DNA of 64,000 nucleotides from Paramecium sonneborni. Lineage: Eukaryota; Ciliophora; Oligohymenophorea; Peniculida; Parameciidae. Shown here one piece after another: positions 53,572 through 64,000 of this stretch. The notes beneath the pieces were generated by a model. That model was not told the DNA's origin. It did no database searches and worked only from the letters and a program-made list of their open reading frames with translations. The stretch lies in the NCBI GenBank assembly GCA_905182985.1, contig CAJJDN010000011.1, positions 766,190 through 830,189 on the forward strand, given 5' to 3'. Each line of letters begins with the position of its first letter. The first letter of the stretch is position 1. Made by a program: the position numbers and the translations under genes.

Positions 53572-53955
53572 ATGATATGATTATTCACATTTAAAAAAAC
53601 ATAAAAATATCATTTTCTATATTATTTTATTTTATTATATGTATTACATTACTAAATTCAAGGTTAATCAATAATTTAGTAATCCATTATAAATCAAATT
53701 TGTGTATTTGTAATTCAAATCAATTAAGTAATTATTAATAATACATAAACTATATTTTAATTATATATTATATATTTTAATAAAATCTTTTATATTAATA
53801 TTTTAATATTCAGGATTTCTTTTTTCTCTAAGTGTCTAGGTACAAAAGTAGATTGATTTTATTTATTTTTTGATGAAAAATGGGAGGATTTATAAATGAA
53901 TGAGTGATTTAAAGAAATCTAATTTTTTATTTAAATTCTGTTTTATATCGATAAT
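53572..53955. other. Intergenic region after the giant gene
   Basis: About 380 bp of very AT-rich DNA with several TATATTA-like stretches. It should hold the 3' end of the giant transcript and the promoter of the next gene. No frame or repeat of note. Confidence 0.45.
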
Positions 53956-55476
53956 ATGGCTCACTAACTTAAAGGTTTTACTTGGACTTAGACTTCCTGT
54001 ACTGTAAAAACAAAAAACAATTACTAATGTCTTAGATAAACAGTTACACCGAATGTTGGACCAGTTTAATTAAAGATTGATACAGAAAGGGAGTTCCAAC
54101 ATAATAATGATTTAGGGTGGAATTGGCATAAAAGTTGGAATATACCTAATATATCTGTTAAATTAAATCTAATGAATGAAGAATGTGCGTAATGGATGAA
54201 TTGCTAAGTAATTAATAGCAAACTATTTTTAGGTTCAATTAATGGCAGTCAAACTATTATAACCTGATCTATTCGAAGAAATAGGATTAGAAGGAACAAC
54301 TTAATATGAGTTAGTAGATGGCAGAGCATTTTTCACTGTAAATTCATTAAACGACTTTAGGGTGTAAAATTTAATAGTACCACTTATAATCATCAAGGCC
54401 ACAAATTTTAATTGTTATTAGTCATTAAAGAAAAAGAAAACATTATTCTTACCTTACAATCGCCTCCAATTTTTATAGACAGTAGAAAAAGTGCTCGTGA
54501 TGAACATAGATAAATATAGTATATCTAACCATTCGAACCAAAATACTTAGAACGTAATTTTTGTAAAAAAGAAAAACATTAAAATGAAGTTGTTGATGCA
54601 CCTATTGAAAATAATGAAAATGGATTACATAATTATTTAACTGCACCAAATATAAGAAATAAAGTAAAAATATTTATTATTCTTAAGATTAAACATCCTG
54701 TATTTTTAGCATTAAAGTTTTCTAGATGTTTCAATATTTATTATTAAGGAAATTTTGAAATTGAAAATCATTTGATTGAATTTTAGAAATAATTAATGTC
54801 TAAATGCCAAATATCATAATATCTTATAGTGTTTTAGTCAAATAATAATAGAATTAAGAGGAAAGTAAAATTATTGATTTTATTTAAGATTGAGGATTCT
54901 TTAAATTAATTATTTGGGTAAACCAAGATAAAAGTAATTGAAAAGAAACATGTTAATGAACTCACTTATTAAAAGTTAGAATTAAATTCAGAATAATATA
55001 GATAAAGCTATAATTAATTGATACTATTAATGAATTAATTTACACTAGAATAATAATAATAATAAGAATAATCAATATTAGAATCTGATCAATAGAATAT
55101 TAAATTAGATAAATAAATACCAATTGAAATTGACCCTTAATCTCAATCACAGATTAAATAAACTTTTAATCATTTGGAAAGAAAGTCAGCTTTTAAAAAA
55201 TACAAAGATTTTGACAAATTACCAACCAAAAACTTTGAAGATGAAAAATAAGAATAATTTTAAAGATTTGAGAAATTAAGCAATATTTAAGAAATGGAAA
55301 ATTATGAAAAAATACAAAAAATTGTAAAAATAGAAGAAAATAATAACAATTAGTTATTAACATAGTAAATATAATAATAACAATAATTACAACAGTAATA
55401 TTAATAATAATAATAAATTGTACCTAATAATTATGCTAATTAAATCAATTAATTAAATTCTAATGTAAGAGATTGA
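53956..55476 (+). CDS. Unrecognised Gln-rich protein, possible DNA-binding core
   Basis: Introns of 25 nt (after NCQ) and 23 nt are required. Two further 24-nt segments look like introns but are in frame, so the product has 474 or 490 residues. The first 200 residues look folded: WNWHKSWNIPNISVKLNLM, LFEEIGLEGTTQYELVDGRAF, FNSTTYNHQGHKFQLLLVI and SPPIFIDSRKSARD. The pattern 'beta strands plus SRKSAR' recalls immunoglobulin-like (p53/Rel/NDT80-type) transcription factor domains, but I cannot assign a family. The C-terminal half is Gln-rich with polyQ runs, as in many transcription regulators. Function is unknown. Confidence 0.6.
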
Positions 55477-55660
55477 TTATATTTAGTTTTCGATGTTTTT
55501 TTAATAAAAATTACAAGAATAGCTGTTATAATTTTATATGATTTAGTAATAGTATTTATTTAGATAAATGCCTTATTCATTGTGATATGTATATTAACTA
55601 TATATAAAGAAAATATGAAAATTATCGAAATTAAAAATAAATAAAATTTAAATTTATCAG

Positions 55661-56886
55661 ATGTCGGATAGTGTCAATTAAGAAACTGAGCAATAATCTT
55701 CATCGAAACAACCATAAGAATCCAATTCTGAAGTGAAAGTTACAACAACATGGGAGAAATCTTCAAAAGAACTTATCAATTAACATCAAAATAAAATGGA
55801 TGCATTTAAGTCCATGGCTGATTAAACAGGAACAATAGATGAAAGTCATTTTTCAGTTGGAGGAGAATAGAAATCTGAAATATTTAAAAAGTTTGATGCT
55901 GATCATGATGGTAAAATAACATAACAAGAATGGAATTTGGGATGGAATAATCTTGATGTATAAGTTTTAGAGACATAACACAAAGTTGCAATAGCATAAT
56001 AGAAAATGTAAATTTTAGATGCTTTGGATGCAAAAGTTGAACCAGGATTAAATATAAGTTAAAAATCTTATAGCTAATATAATAATATGGTTGATAGATT
56101 TAAAAATACATCAACACTAGGTGATTTAACTGATTTGTTTAATAAATAATCATCTTTTTAAGAAGAATAATATTAAGAGAATAGTCATTTTGACTATAGA
56201 TAAAAAGGAAGCAATAGACCTTTAGATTAATTATTATAATAATTTAAAACTCCTAATAAAACAGATATTTTTGTAGAAACTGGTAGTGGTTCTGGATAAT
56301 ACAAAGGAAGTAATAAACAGAACTAAAAATTTGGATTTGTTTAAGGAAGTGCTTCACCAGGATTCAATCCTACTCATTTTAAAAATGATAATTAATATAA
56401 TTCAAAGGTTTAATAACAAATGAATATTAATATTGATATAAAGGATAAAAATAAATCGAATAAACGAAGAGATGAATTAGCAAATTATATGGGAAAATTA
56501 GGATTAGGAGGAAATGATTCTCTTTAAAAAACCACAATAAGTGCTGAGTAACCAAATTCTAGTAAAAATAAAATAAATATTTAGATGTTTTTGAAAGAAT
56601 GAAAGTTTATGTTAGTAACATTGGATCACAGAATACTAGAAATTCATAATAAGCTGGACTTAATGACCTTGTTAATGATAAATCATTTAGTACAAGCACA
56701 TTTAAATAGCAATTAAAATAATATAGAAAAGATTAAGTAGGAGATAAACCAGAATATTAAGGTATAAAATTGAAACCCTCCAACTTCATAGAGAATCCAT
56801 TATTACAGGATTAGTCTCTTAAAAGTTTTCACTTAAAGCTTATGCACTCTTAAGGGGCATTGCACAATAAATATACTAGAATTTGA
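55661..56886 (+). CDS. EF-hand calcium-binding protein
   Basis: The spliced product has 400 residues with one 23-nt intron (56562-56584); without the splice the frame would end at 56602. A single canonical EF-hand loop lies at residues 79-90 (DADHDGKITQQE), with Asp at 1, 3 and 5, Gly at 6, Ile at 8 and Glu at 12, preceded by the helix KSEIFKKF. A partner EF-hand is not obvious. The rest is polar, Gln/Ser/Asn-rich and probably disordered, with a more conserved-looking C-terminus (LKPSNFIENPLLQDQSL). The protein lacks a signal peptide or membrane segment. It may be a cytosolic or cytoskeletal calcium sensor. Confidence 0.75.
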
Positions 56887-56976
56887 TAAATTGAGATTTT
56901 TATTAATAGTAATAGAATTTAATCAATTATAATCCTGCTCAATTAAAATGATATTTTTTATTAAATAATAATTTTA

Positions 56977-59088
56977 ATGAGCTAATACCTTCTTTATTAA
57001 GCCCCTTAGGCAAAATAAATAATTTCCTTTCCTATTACACTTATCGATGGCACAAAATCAATGAAAAGAGAATATGCCTCAATTCTTAAAGTATATTTTG
57101 AAGTCTTTTAAGATTTTAATGAATAAGAAAGATAGCAATTTTAATGGACCAAAAGTTTAAGTTAATCTTTAACTTTTCTCGAAGATGATTTTGGTGATTT
57201 AACAATATCTTTGAAATAAATGCTTTTGAATTTATTATAATTTGATTATCCTTCATATGTGACAATCATTTTGATTACAGATGGCTAGGAACCTTTTGAT
57301 TATGAATCCTTATAAAATTTAATTTTGGAAGTAAAATAAAAGTATTCTGTTTAATTCATTACTATACTAATTAGTGAAAAACCAGAGCATTTAAAGATTA
57401 TGGAAGCATTAAAAATGCTTTGCAAATCAGAGAATGAAAATTAAATACTTCAATACTTTATATAAAGATCAAAAAGAAAAAACATTTTTGAAATTTAAAA
57501 TGAATTTAGGGAAGTTTTCAATAAAATTAAAGAGCAATTAGTTGTGTATGTAAAAAAGATTAAGATTAATTAAAAAGTTAGAACTTTAATTATCTAAAAA
57601 GAATAAGAATTAATTGATGAAATTAATCCAGGTTGCTTATTTTTAGCAGATAAAAATTTGACAATAAAAACAGAAAATGATATAATTAAAAATACAACAT
57701 CTGCATCTCATATTTTTTAAATTTTACAGAGTTCATTTTTAAATATATTGAAAGAATAAGCAGATTTAAAAGTAGAATGTTCAGAAATATTGAAAGTTAT
57801 TCATGATTTATTAAGTTAAGCTGAGTCTTCTAAAGATTAATCAGATGAATATTAAGCAATCAAGTTAATTTTACAAATTATTAAATCAATTATTAATGAT
57901 GCTTTTAATTTTCAATAAATTGATGGGAAAATATTTGAAAATATTTTTACTGCTGTTTAGAGTGGTAAAATAAATTTATTAAAGGAAATATCTATGATTA
58001 ATTAGAGTGAAAGTAGTGTTTTAAAAATAAATCAAATTAATTAACAAATGATCATAAGTTTTGGTTAATTATTAAATGATAATAATTTGTAAAGTATTTC
58101 ATTCGAATTTTTCTTTTAACTAAAAACTATAATTTTTAAGACATTATAGCTACACGAAGACATTTTTTTATCAGAATTCAAATATTTACAAAATTAGAAG
58201 GATCACCTTAATAATTTTATCAAGATACTCAAAACTTAATTGGAGATAGTTTTTAAAAAAATAACTATTGATTTTAAGGATATCAATTAAATTTAACAAT
58301 TATTTATATTGAATAATTTAATAAAATAGTTAAATTTAATTCAGAATGAATGTTAAAGTCAATAATTTCTTTAGTCTCTAAGATAATTATTAGTTAAATT
58401 TTAAGAAAATGAAAACTAACAATAAAATGAAGGAGTCTTAATATTTTATAACAATTTAACAGAATTAGGTTTTTTATAACAATATAATGATAATTTTGAT
58501 AAAGATGATTATCAATCTTTTTTTGTACTTTTAATTAATATGAATGAATCTATGAATTTAGATAAAAAAAATTTTTTAATTAGTTATTATGAAGGTATTA
58601 AAGAGATAAAAAATCATAAAAGAATCATAATAGGTTGGAATGATATAAAATAAAATGGAGAGTAAATGATCTAAGAATTTTATTTAGTTGATGAATAACA
58701 ATAATTGAATAATAAATTCACTTCTTTATTTGAATTATTTGAAAAATATAAAGAAAATTTTAGATTGAAATAATAATTGATAAATTTATGTATTTTAACT
58801 GATGATGATAAGAATTTTTGGAGATTATATTTACATATAAAGATATTATAGATTTCTTAATACCATATTAAATAGATTTATATAGCATTAGGATTATAAT
58901 TTATGCTGTTTCTGGGTTAAGAAATTGATAAATTTATAAAATAATTTGTAAAATAACAGTAACCACTTATTTTTAATATTCCAAAGAATAGATCATTGAC
59001 TCTAACTTAAAAATAATAAGGTGTAAACAAATTTTTAATAAAAATATTCCAAGAGATAGCTTAGAAATTTAACCAAAAAAAATTGTGA
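56977..59088 (+). CDS. vWA-domain protein, cytosolic
   Basis: An intronless frame of 703 residues. A von Willebrand A-like domain lies at the N-terminus: a first strand ITLIDGTKSMK with a MIDAS-like D24-x-T-x-S28, then VTIILITDGQEP, and the strand QFITILISEKP. The MIDAS is slightly altered (DGTKS instead of DxSxS). The remaining 500 residues are helical, Gln/Lys-rich and not recognised. No signal peptide is visible, so an intracellular role such as complex assembly is more likely than adhesion. The start was chosen at ATG 56977, the only in-frame Met just before the first strand; an ATG at 56948 is out of frame. Confidence 0.7.
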
Positions 59089-59152
59089 AGATTGTTATAA
59101 TTTATAAAAAATAATAATTATTAATATTTTGATTATGATTTTAAAATGATGA

Positions 59153-60809
59153 TCAATGTTTTTTTTTCTTATGATCTCTTGATCTACTTCTACTTCGACT
59201 TCTTTTTTTATGTTTTGATTTTTTATCTTTTCGTTCCTTACTTTTTTTTCCTATATAAATGTAAATAATAAATATTATACTTGATCTTCTTTTTTCTTCA
59301 GATGAACTTCTATCTCTATCTTTTTTCTTTTTTTATTTTTTAGAATGACTAGATGATTTTTTTTCTTTGTCTTTTCTTTCAGTTTCTTTTTAAACCATTT
59401 ATAAAAAGCCTTCAACCATTTTATTTTATTTTTAACTATATTTTTAGAGAAATGGATGAGGATATTATACTTTTCCAGTTAAGCCAGGTATTTTTCCTAC
59501 ATTCATTTTATTCCAATTAATTTCCATTTATTATTGTTATACCAATGATGCTAAGGTTTAATTAAGTAATGCATGTTAAGCCTAATTTAATGAAATATTT
59601 TAAGATGGGATATTCTAATTGCTAGGGGAACGACTAGGCGATTATTATATTTATTCTCTGACTGGACTTGCATTGACAGGAGCTTTAATTAATTGTAATT
59701 AATTGTATATACAAATTATTTGATAGATTTCCCATTCGTTATCTTCTCTTTATGGAGTAGGCTCTTATTATGGTTGTGGCTAGGGTTCTTATTCTTCGTC
59801 GTTTTATTTGATTTATTCAAACAATAGACATATACGTTGACCAATATCCTGATAAATAAAATTAATAATAGGATCATTACAGCTGGAACTTCTTAACAAT
59901 CTTTACTCCTAATTACTAGATCACCAGTTTTAGGATTAATGGTATCTTACAATTTGGCAAAATCAACAGTACCCTTTCTTAACCATTCAATTGAAAAATT
60001 ATCAGCCAATTGAATAGTAGATGTACCACACCATTACCATTTAGGATCTCGAGGAACTTGTGTATTCTTCATTTTAGCACAACCTAAAAACTTTTCAACA
60101 CGATTAGCAATAAAAATCAAAATGACTTTTTTGTTATTAAATTAATCCATTAAAGTCCCAAAATTACGACGAGTAGTTGCCCAAACATCATGAGTTTTAG
60201 CCAAAATCACATTTTGTTCGGTGTTACTCTTAACAATAAAGAAAACAGCATTTTTTATTTATTATTCCAATTCTGTATTGGATATCTCAGTTTATTACTT
60301 GATAGTCTAAACTTAATAATTGACATATTTAAATGGACATTATTGTAGCTCATTAAAGAAACACTTCGTAACTTTGATAAATTGTTCTTCGCATCCTTGG
60401 CATATTCTTCTTTAGCAACAAGGGGTCTATGATGTACTTCTCGAAGATAGACATGATTCACATAATGATTGTCCTTACTGATATGGCTATCTTACTACTA
60501 CAACTGTTTGTTTATTTCTAACCTAAATATAATCTATTTTCTTATTCTACTTTATCAGCTAATCCTAATGCTTTTTCTTAACCACCATTTTATTCTAATT
60601 CTCCATATATCACTAACTCTTCAAAATTTTAGTTTGACTATCCTTTTTGAGCTTGAGGCATTTCTAGATTTTCATATTCAAATATTCTTACTTAGAAAAT
60701 CTTTTATTTTTTGGCGTAAATCTTTTAGTTGCACATTCACACCTTAGATTGGAATTTTATATGTCTATGCCTCATGTTTCATCTTAAAATAAACGATGTT
60801 CTCACTCAT
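59153..60809 (-). CDS. DWNN-RING-YTH-RS fusion (RBBP6/Mpe1-like plus m6A reader)
   Basis: The spliced product has 502 residues. Introns are 60664-60691, 60523-60550, 59849-59880, 59683-59712 and 59251-59280 (28, 28, 32, 30, 30 nt). Residues 1-90 form a ubiquitin-like DWNN domain (IVYFKMKHEAQTYKI ... QTVVVVRQP). Residues 98-141 form a RING-like domain with PCC and ICQGC as in RBBP6, but the last ligand is lost (CPFK where CPxC is expected). Residues 168-303 form a YTH domain (FFIVKSN, DVWATTRRN, FLGCAKM, FSIEWLRK, IRSKDCQEVPADIGQ), closest in text to that of plant CPSF30-L; W191 and W239 are likely cage residues for m6A. The tail is Gln-rich, then RS/RD/KK-rich. RBBP6/Mpe1 acts in mRNA cleavage and polyadenylation, so the protein probably reads m6A during 3'-end processing; this is inference. 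Confidence 0.85.
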
Positions 60810-62563
60810 TAAGATTTTTTAATTATTTAAAATAATTATTCTTTCAAATTAAAGACAAATTTTACATACAATATTTAAATAACATTAGAATCATCTAATC
60901 CACATCATTAACTCAATTATTTAAACTTAAAAAATATTATTAAATTTATTTCAATAACTTTTATTTTCTATTTCAAAATTTTCTCAATAAAAACTAACCA
61001 ATTAGAATTTAAATTTCAAGCATCATCTCAGAAAATGGCTTCTCTTATTTCACTGATTTTGGTACCTATTTCTCAAGATTATCGAATCCTTGACTTTAAA
61101 ACTATTGGAAATAATTTATTTGACGAAGCTCTTCTTCATCCATCTCACCAATAATATTAATCATATCAAACATAGAGTCTTTGATCTTAAAATATATAAT
61201 TCTATTATTACAGGCTTTTTGTATCTATTTTTTATTCTATCTTTTAGCCATATAATATTTGAGATGGATTTATCCTCATTCAAAGTATATTTAATATTTG
61301 GTGGGCAAAATAACTAAGATTTTATAGATAAATACTTAATTTTTAATATCAAAATATCTTTATATAAGAATTATTTCGATATCACACAGTGCCTATGTCC
61401 CAATAATTATTCTATTTTTCTTAGATTCTTGTTTTAATTTGTAAGTGGATTAATCATTTAAAAACTATGCCAAAGCATTTGCAACTGGTGGCATATATAA
61501 TGGTTTTTATTCATTTCCACAAAACTAATTGGAATTGTTGAATTGGAAGCTCGGCACAGAAATTCCTTACAAAAATGAAGGAATTTACAAGTTATCTTTA
61601 AAAATAGAATCAGCTACATATATTTTTAAAAAGTTTACTTGAATTCCTCACCTGAAGTTATGGAATAGAAGTGTTTTGGAAGTCCATTAAAGAGGTAGTT
61701 GGGAAATTATACATAAAATAAGGGATATTTGAAGGTTAGTTTTGCTGTTCCTTTGATTACGTCGACATATCAATGCAGTCAGTCAACATAATTTATAAAT
61801 ATAATTAATTTATAGTGTACAACGCAGAATCTCAGATTAAATATATGTACATCAATTCTACATACATATTATATAGATGCATTTTTGTTAAAATTCACAT
61901 TTTCCCCATCTTTCCCCATCCATCAATTTCGTTGAACTAATTTCCATTTATCCAATTATCTTGACTATTAACTAATTAATCAATATTTAATGAATATTTT
62001 TTTAAAGGAAAATAGAGATCTCCTCAAATCATAGAATTTATGATGGATTACTTTAACATATTTTTTTACAATCTTAATTACAAATTTCATTTTGTTATCT
62101 ATATTTTTAAATATTGATTGTGGTTTTCTCTAATTCTGGATTAGTTTTCATTCAAGTATTAATCTATTTTTATTTAAATAGATTGTTATTTTCTGTCAAT
62201 TTTTTAAGCATTATTAAATTTTATATAATTTGATAATTTTACAAAAAACATATTTACAAAAGTAATCATCCTGAACCCCAGATTTATATTGGCTGTTTAG
62301 TTTTCACAAATTATTAAATATTGCTAACAGCAATGAAAGCTCTAATCTATTAAATTAAATATACTGAAAGGAAAAAGGATAGATAAAATATTCATTGATT
62401 ACAGAAAGAATGATGTTAAAATGTTTTATCTTATATATTCAAAAAATTATAAAATATATTTATATAAACATGAAGTCAATTTTGGATTTCATCAAAGAAA
62501 ATATGATTTAAGTTTTAATTTAACTAAATAATAATTTATGATATAAATTATAATATGTAATAT
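60810..62563. other. 1.75 kb without a clear gene
   Basis: A + strand frame from ATG 61035 begins plausibly (MASLISLILVPISQDYRILD) but ends after about 50 codons. Another piece of about 67 codons (61441-61641, including AFATGGIYNGFYSFPQNQ) looks protein-like but has no start. They may be fragments of a decayed or multi-intron gene. The rest, 61650-62560, is AT-rich with nothing recognisable. Confidence 0.35.
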
Positions 62564-64000
62564 TCAATTCTCATCGAGTTTAATTAATATTCTTTTCCCA
62601 TATTTTAATATTTATTAATCTTTAGTTTAAGCCTTAAAATTAATTGTAAATTTACTAAAGTCATTTCGATTATCTATCTAATTTATAATTCTTCAAATTT
62701 TTTTCTGCATTCAGGATAGGCACAAAGATTACCTATAGAAAATAATGATATTCTTGTTGGTTAAGATCCTTTATCTGTTTTCACTAATTCTAATAACTGA
62801 TGCAAGGCTCCATGTTTTATTAAATCTTTAGTTAAGGCATTAGAATTCCTAACAAAATTTCCTAAGGCTCCAGCTGCATTTGCTCTTGTTTTTTCCTTTT
62901 TTAATTGATAAAGTTACTTCTTAATCTCTTAATAATTCAACTAACATTGGTACTACTGGTCTTAATTACTCATATAATCTATCACTATGAAATCCTGCAT
63001 TTCCAACTGCGAAACAAGCAAATTTACGTGTATGTTTATCTGGATCTTAACAACATTTGATACATAAATTAATTAAATCAAATTTGAGTAAATGTTCATA
63101 AAAGAATGATGAATGTCTACATAAATTACCAATTAAATTGCAAACTTTTGCTCTAACATTTGAATCTGGAGATTATATTTGTTACTTCAAATCATTATAT
63201 AAATTGATAGAATGAATATTTGGATAAAAATCTTTACTGATTCTGGCTAATTACGATAAGATATTTATCGAATCAACACTCATTACTTAATATTTTTACA
63301 ATATAGCCAATCCATTATTTTATACAAAACTTTATGCAAATTGTTTATCTTCTTCGTTATTTCCTACTAATCGTGAAATGAAAGAAATTACTAATGATAT
63401 GTGATCTTTTTATAAATATTTGATCAAATTTAGAGTTAATGCTACTATTTCTTAATTACTTAATTCTTTAAATACATTATCACAATTTTACTCTTGGAAT
63501 GCCAAAATAAATATACGAATAATTTAAATACTCATTACATTTACACAAGCCATACCACCTCCACTAGAAGATGGCCATTCTTATATACTTTGTAATTGTG
63601 CTTCTTTTAAAAATGTACATAAAACTCTTATAGAATTATCTAAAAATATTAATTATCCTAATGCTTTAAAATTTGAGTAAATAGAATCATGAATTAAAAT
63701 TAATAGAGATACAAATCCTTTTGGAGATACATCGTTTCTGCTTGTAATATTCAACAAAATCTAAAATAATAACTAATGTATTTCATATTTTTCTAGTAAT
63801 TAAAATAAGTCAGTTAATTTCTTTTATTCTTTATTATATCTAAATAATAGTTTTTATAATAATGTAATAACACCATCAACAAATCCATAACTAGGACATC
63901 CAAAACTACTACCTTCTAATTTTCTGATTTCTTCTGTTCTATTTTATTTTTTATTTGGATTTACTAAATCACTTAATAATTTATAAGGTAATTATTAATT
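62564..64000 (-). CDS. Fused/STK36-like kinase, C-terminal ARM repeats (partial)
   Basis: The gene enters from the right edge and ends at TGA (62564-62566). At least two introns, 62896-62917 (22 nt) and 62633-62655 (23 nt), are clear. The visible part is made of ARM/HEAT helices with KTRANAAGALGNFVRNS, ARKFACFAVGNAGFHSD-like text (TRKFACFAVGNAGFHSD), VRAKVCNLIGNLCRHSSFF and ISLFSIGNLCAYPECR. These lines are typical of the C-terminal half of Fused-family serine/threonine kinases (STK36, plant TIO), which act in axoneme central-pair assembly or cytokinesis. The kinase domain would lie beyond the window, so ULK4 or a kinase-free ARM protein cannot be excluded. Confidence 0.68.

Noticed and set aside
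59412..59419. A first reading that ended the YTH gene here and made the RS tail a separate overlapping gene.
   Set aside because: Rereading the repeat-rich bases showed the frame runs on. The one-gene model has 503 codons including the stop, while the two-gene model was not a multiple of three.
61900..61925. Two TTTCCCCATC copies that might hint at telomere repeats.
   Set aside because: Only two copies and not the CCCCAA/CCCAAA units of Paramecium telomeres.

Overview
The window is macronuclear DNA of a ciliate, almost certainly a Paramecium. Genes stay open only if TAA and TAG are read as glutamine and TGA is the sole stop. The DNA is very AT-rich. I resolved 40 introns, all 22-35 nt with GT..AG ends, which is the hallmark size for Paramecium. 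Neighbouring genes lie as little as 23 bp (convergent) or 58 bp (divergent) apart, and a trichocyst matrix protein gene is present. The species cannot be named from this sequence alone. Because most start-to-TAA reading frames are only fragments of real genes, all coordinates below were rebuilt with the ciliate code and spliced by hand. For most genes the spliced length was checked to be a multiple of three.

Layout. 1-13.4 kb: the end of an unknown gene, a trichocyst matrix protein (-), an INO80-type chromatin remodeller (+), an SLC38A9-like amino-acid permease (-), a RING-PHD protein (+), an NRF-6-like membrane acyltransferase (-), a BRE1-type histone H2B ubiquitin ligase (-) and two small uncertain genes (+). 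13.7-28.7 kb: translation factor eIF2D (+), an NAAA/acid-ceramidase-like amidase (+) followed by its decayed tandem copy, a cyclic-nucleotide-gated type channel with a zinc knuckle (-), a UBR-type N-recognin (+), a MARCH-type membrane ubiquitin ligase (+) and an LSM12 homologue (+). 28.7-30 kb: a small cysteine-rich multi-pass membrane protein and a small secreted protein.

30.7-53.6 kb is dominated by one gene of 22.9 kb. It encodes a predicted secreted protein of about 7,615 residues built from 17 tandem units of about 1.27 kb (about 424 residues). Each unit holds two related sandwich-like domains, giving 34 domains, and a Gly/Pro/Ser-rich repeat tail follows. The reading frame was checked at all 34 domain starts.

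53.9-64 kb: an unrecognised Gln-rich protein with a possible DNA-binding core, an EF-hand protein, a vWA-domain protein, a DWNN-RING-YTH-RS fusion protein (-), about 1.7 kb with no clear gene, and the ARM-repeat C-terminus of a Fused/STK36-like kinase (-).

The two most striking items are the DWNN-RING-YTH fusion and the giant tandem-repeat protein. The fusion would join an RBBP6/Mpe1-type mRNA 3'-end processing ubiquitin ligase to an m6A reader in a single polypeptide. There is no sign of operons, phage, CRISPR, rRNA or tRNA genes.
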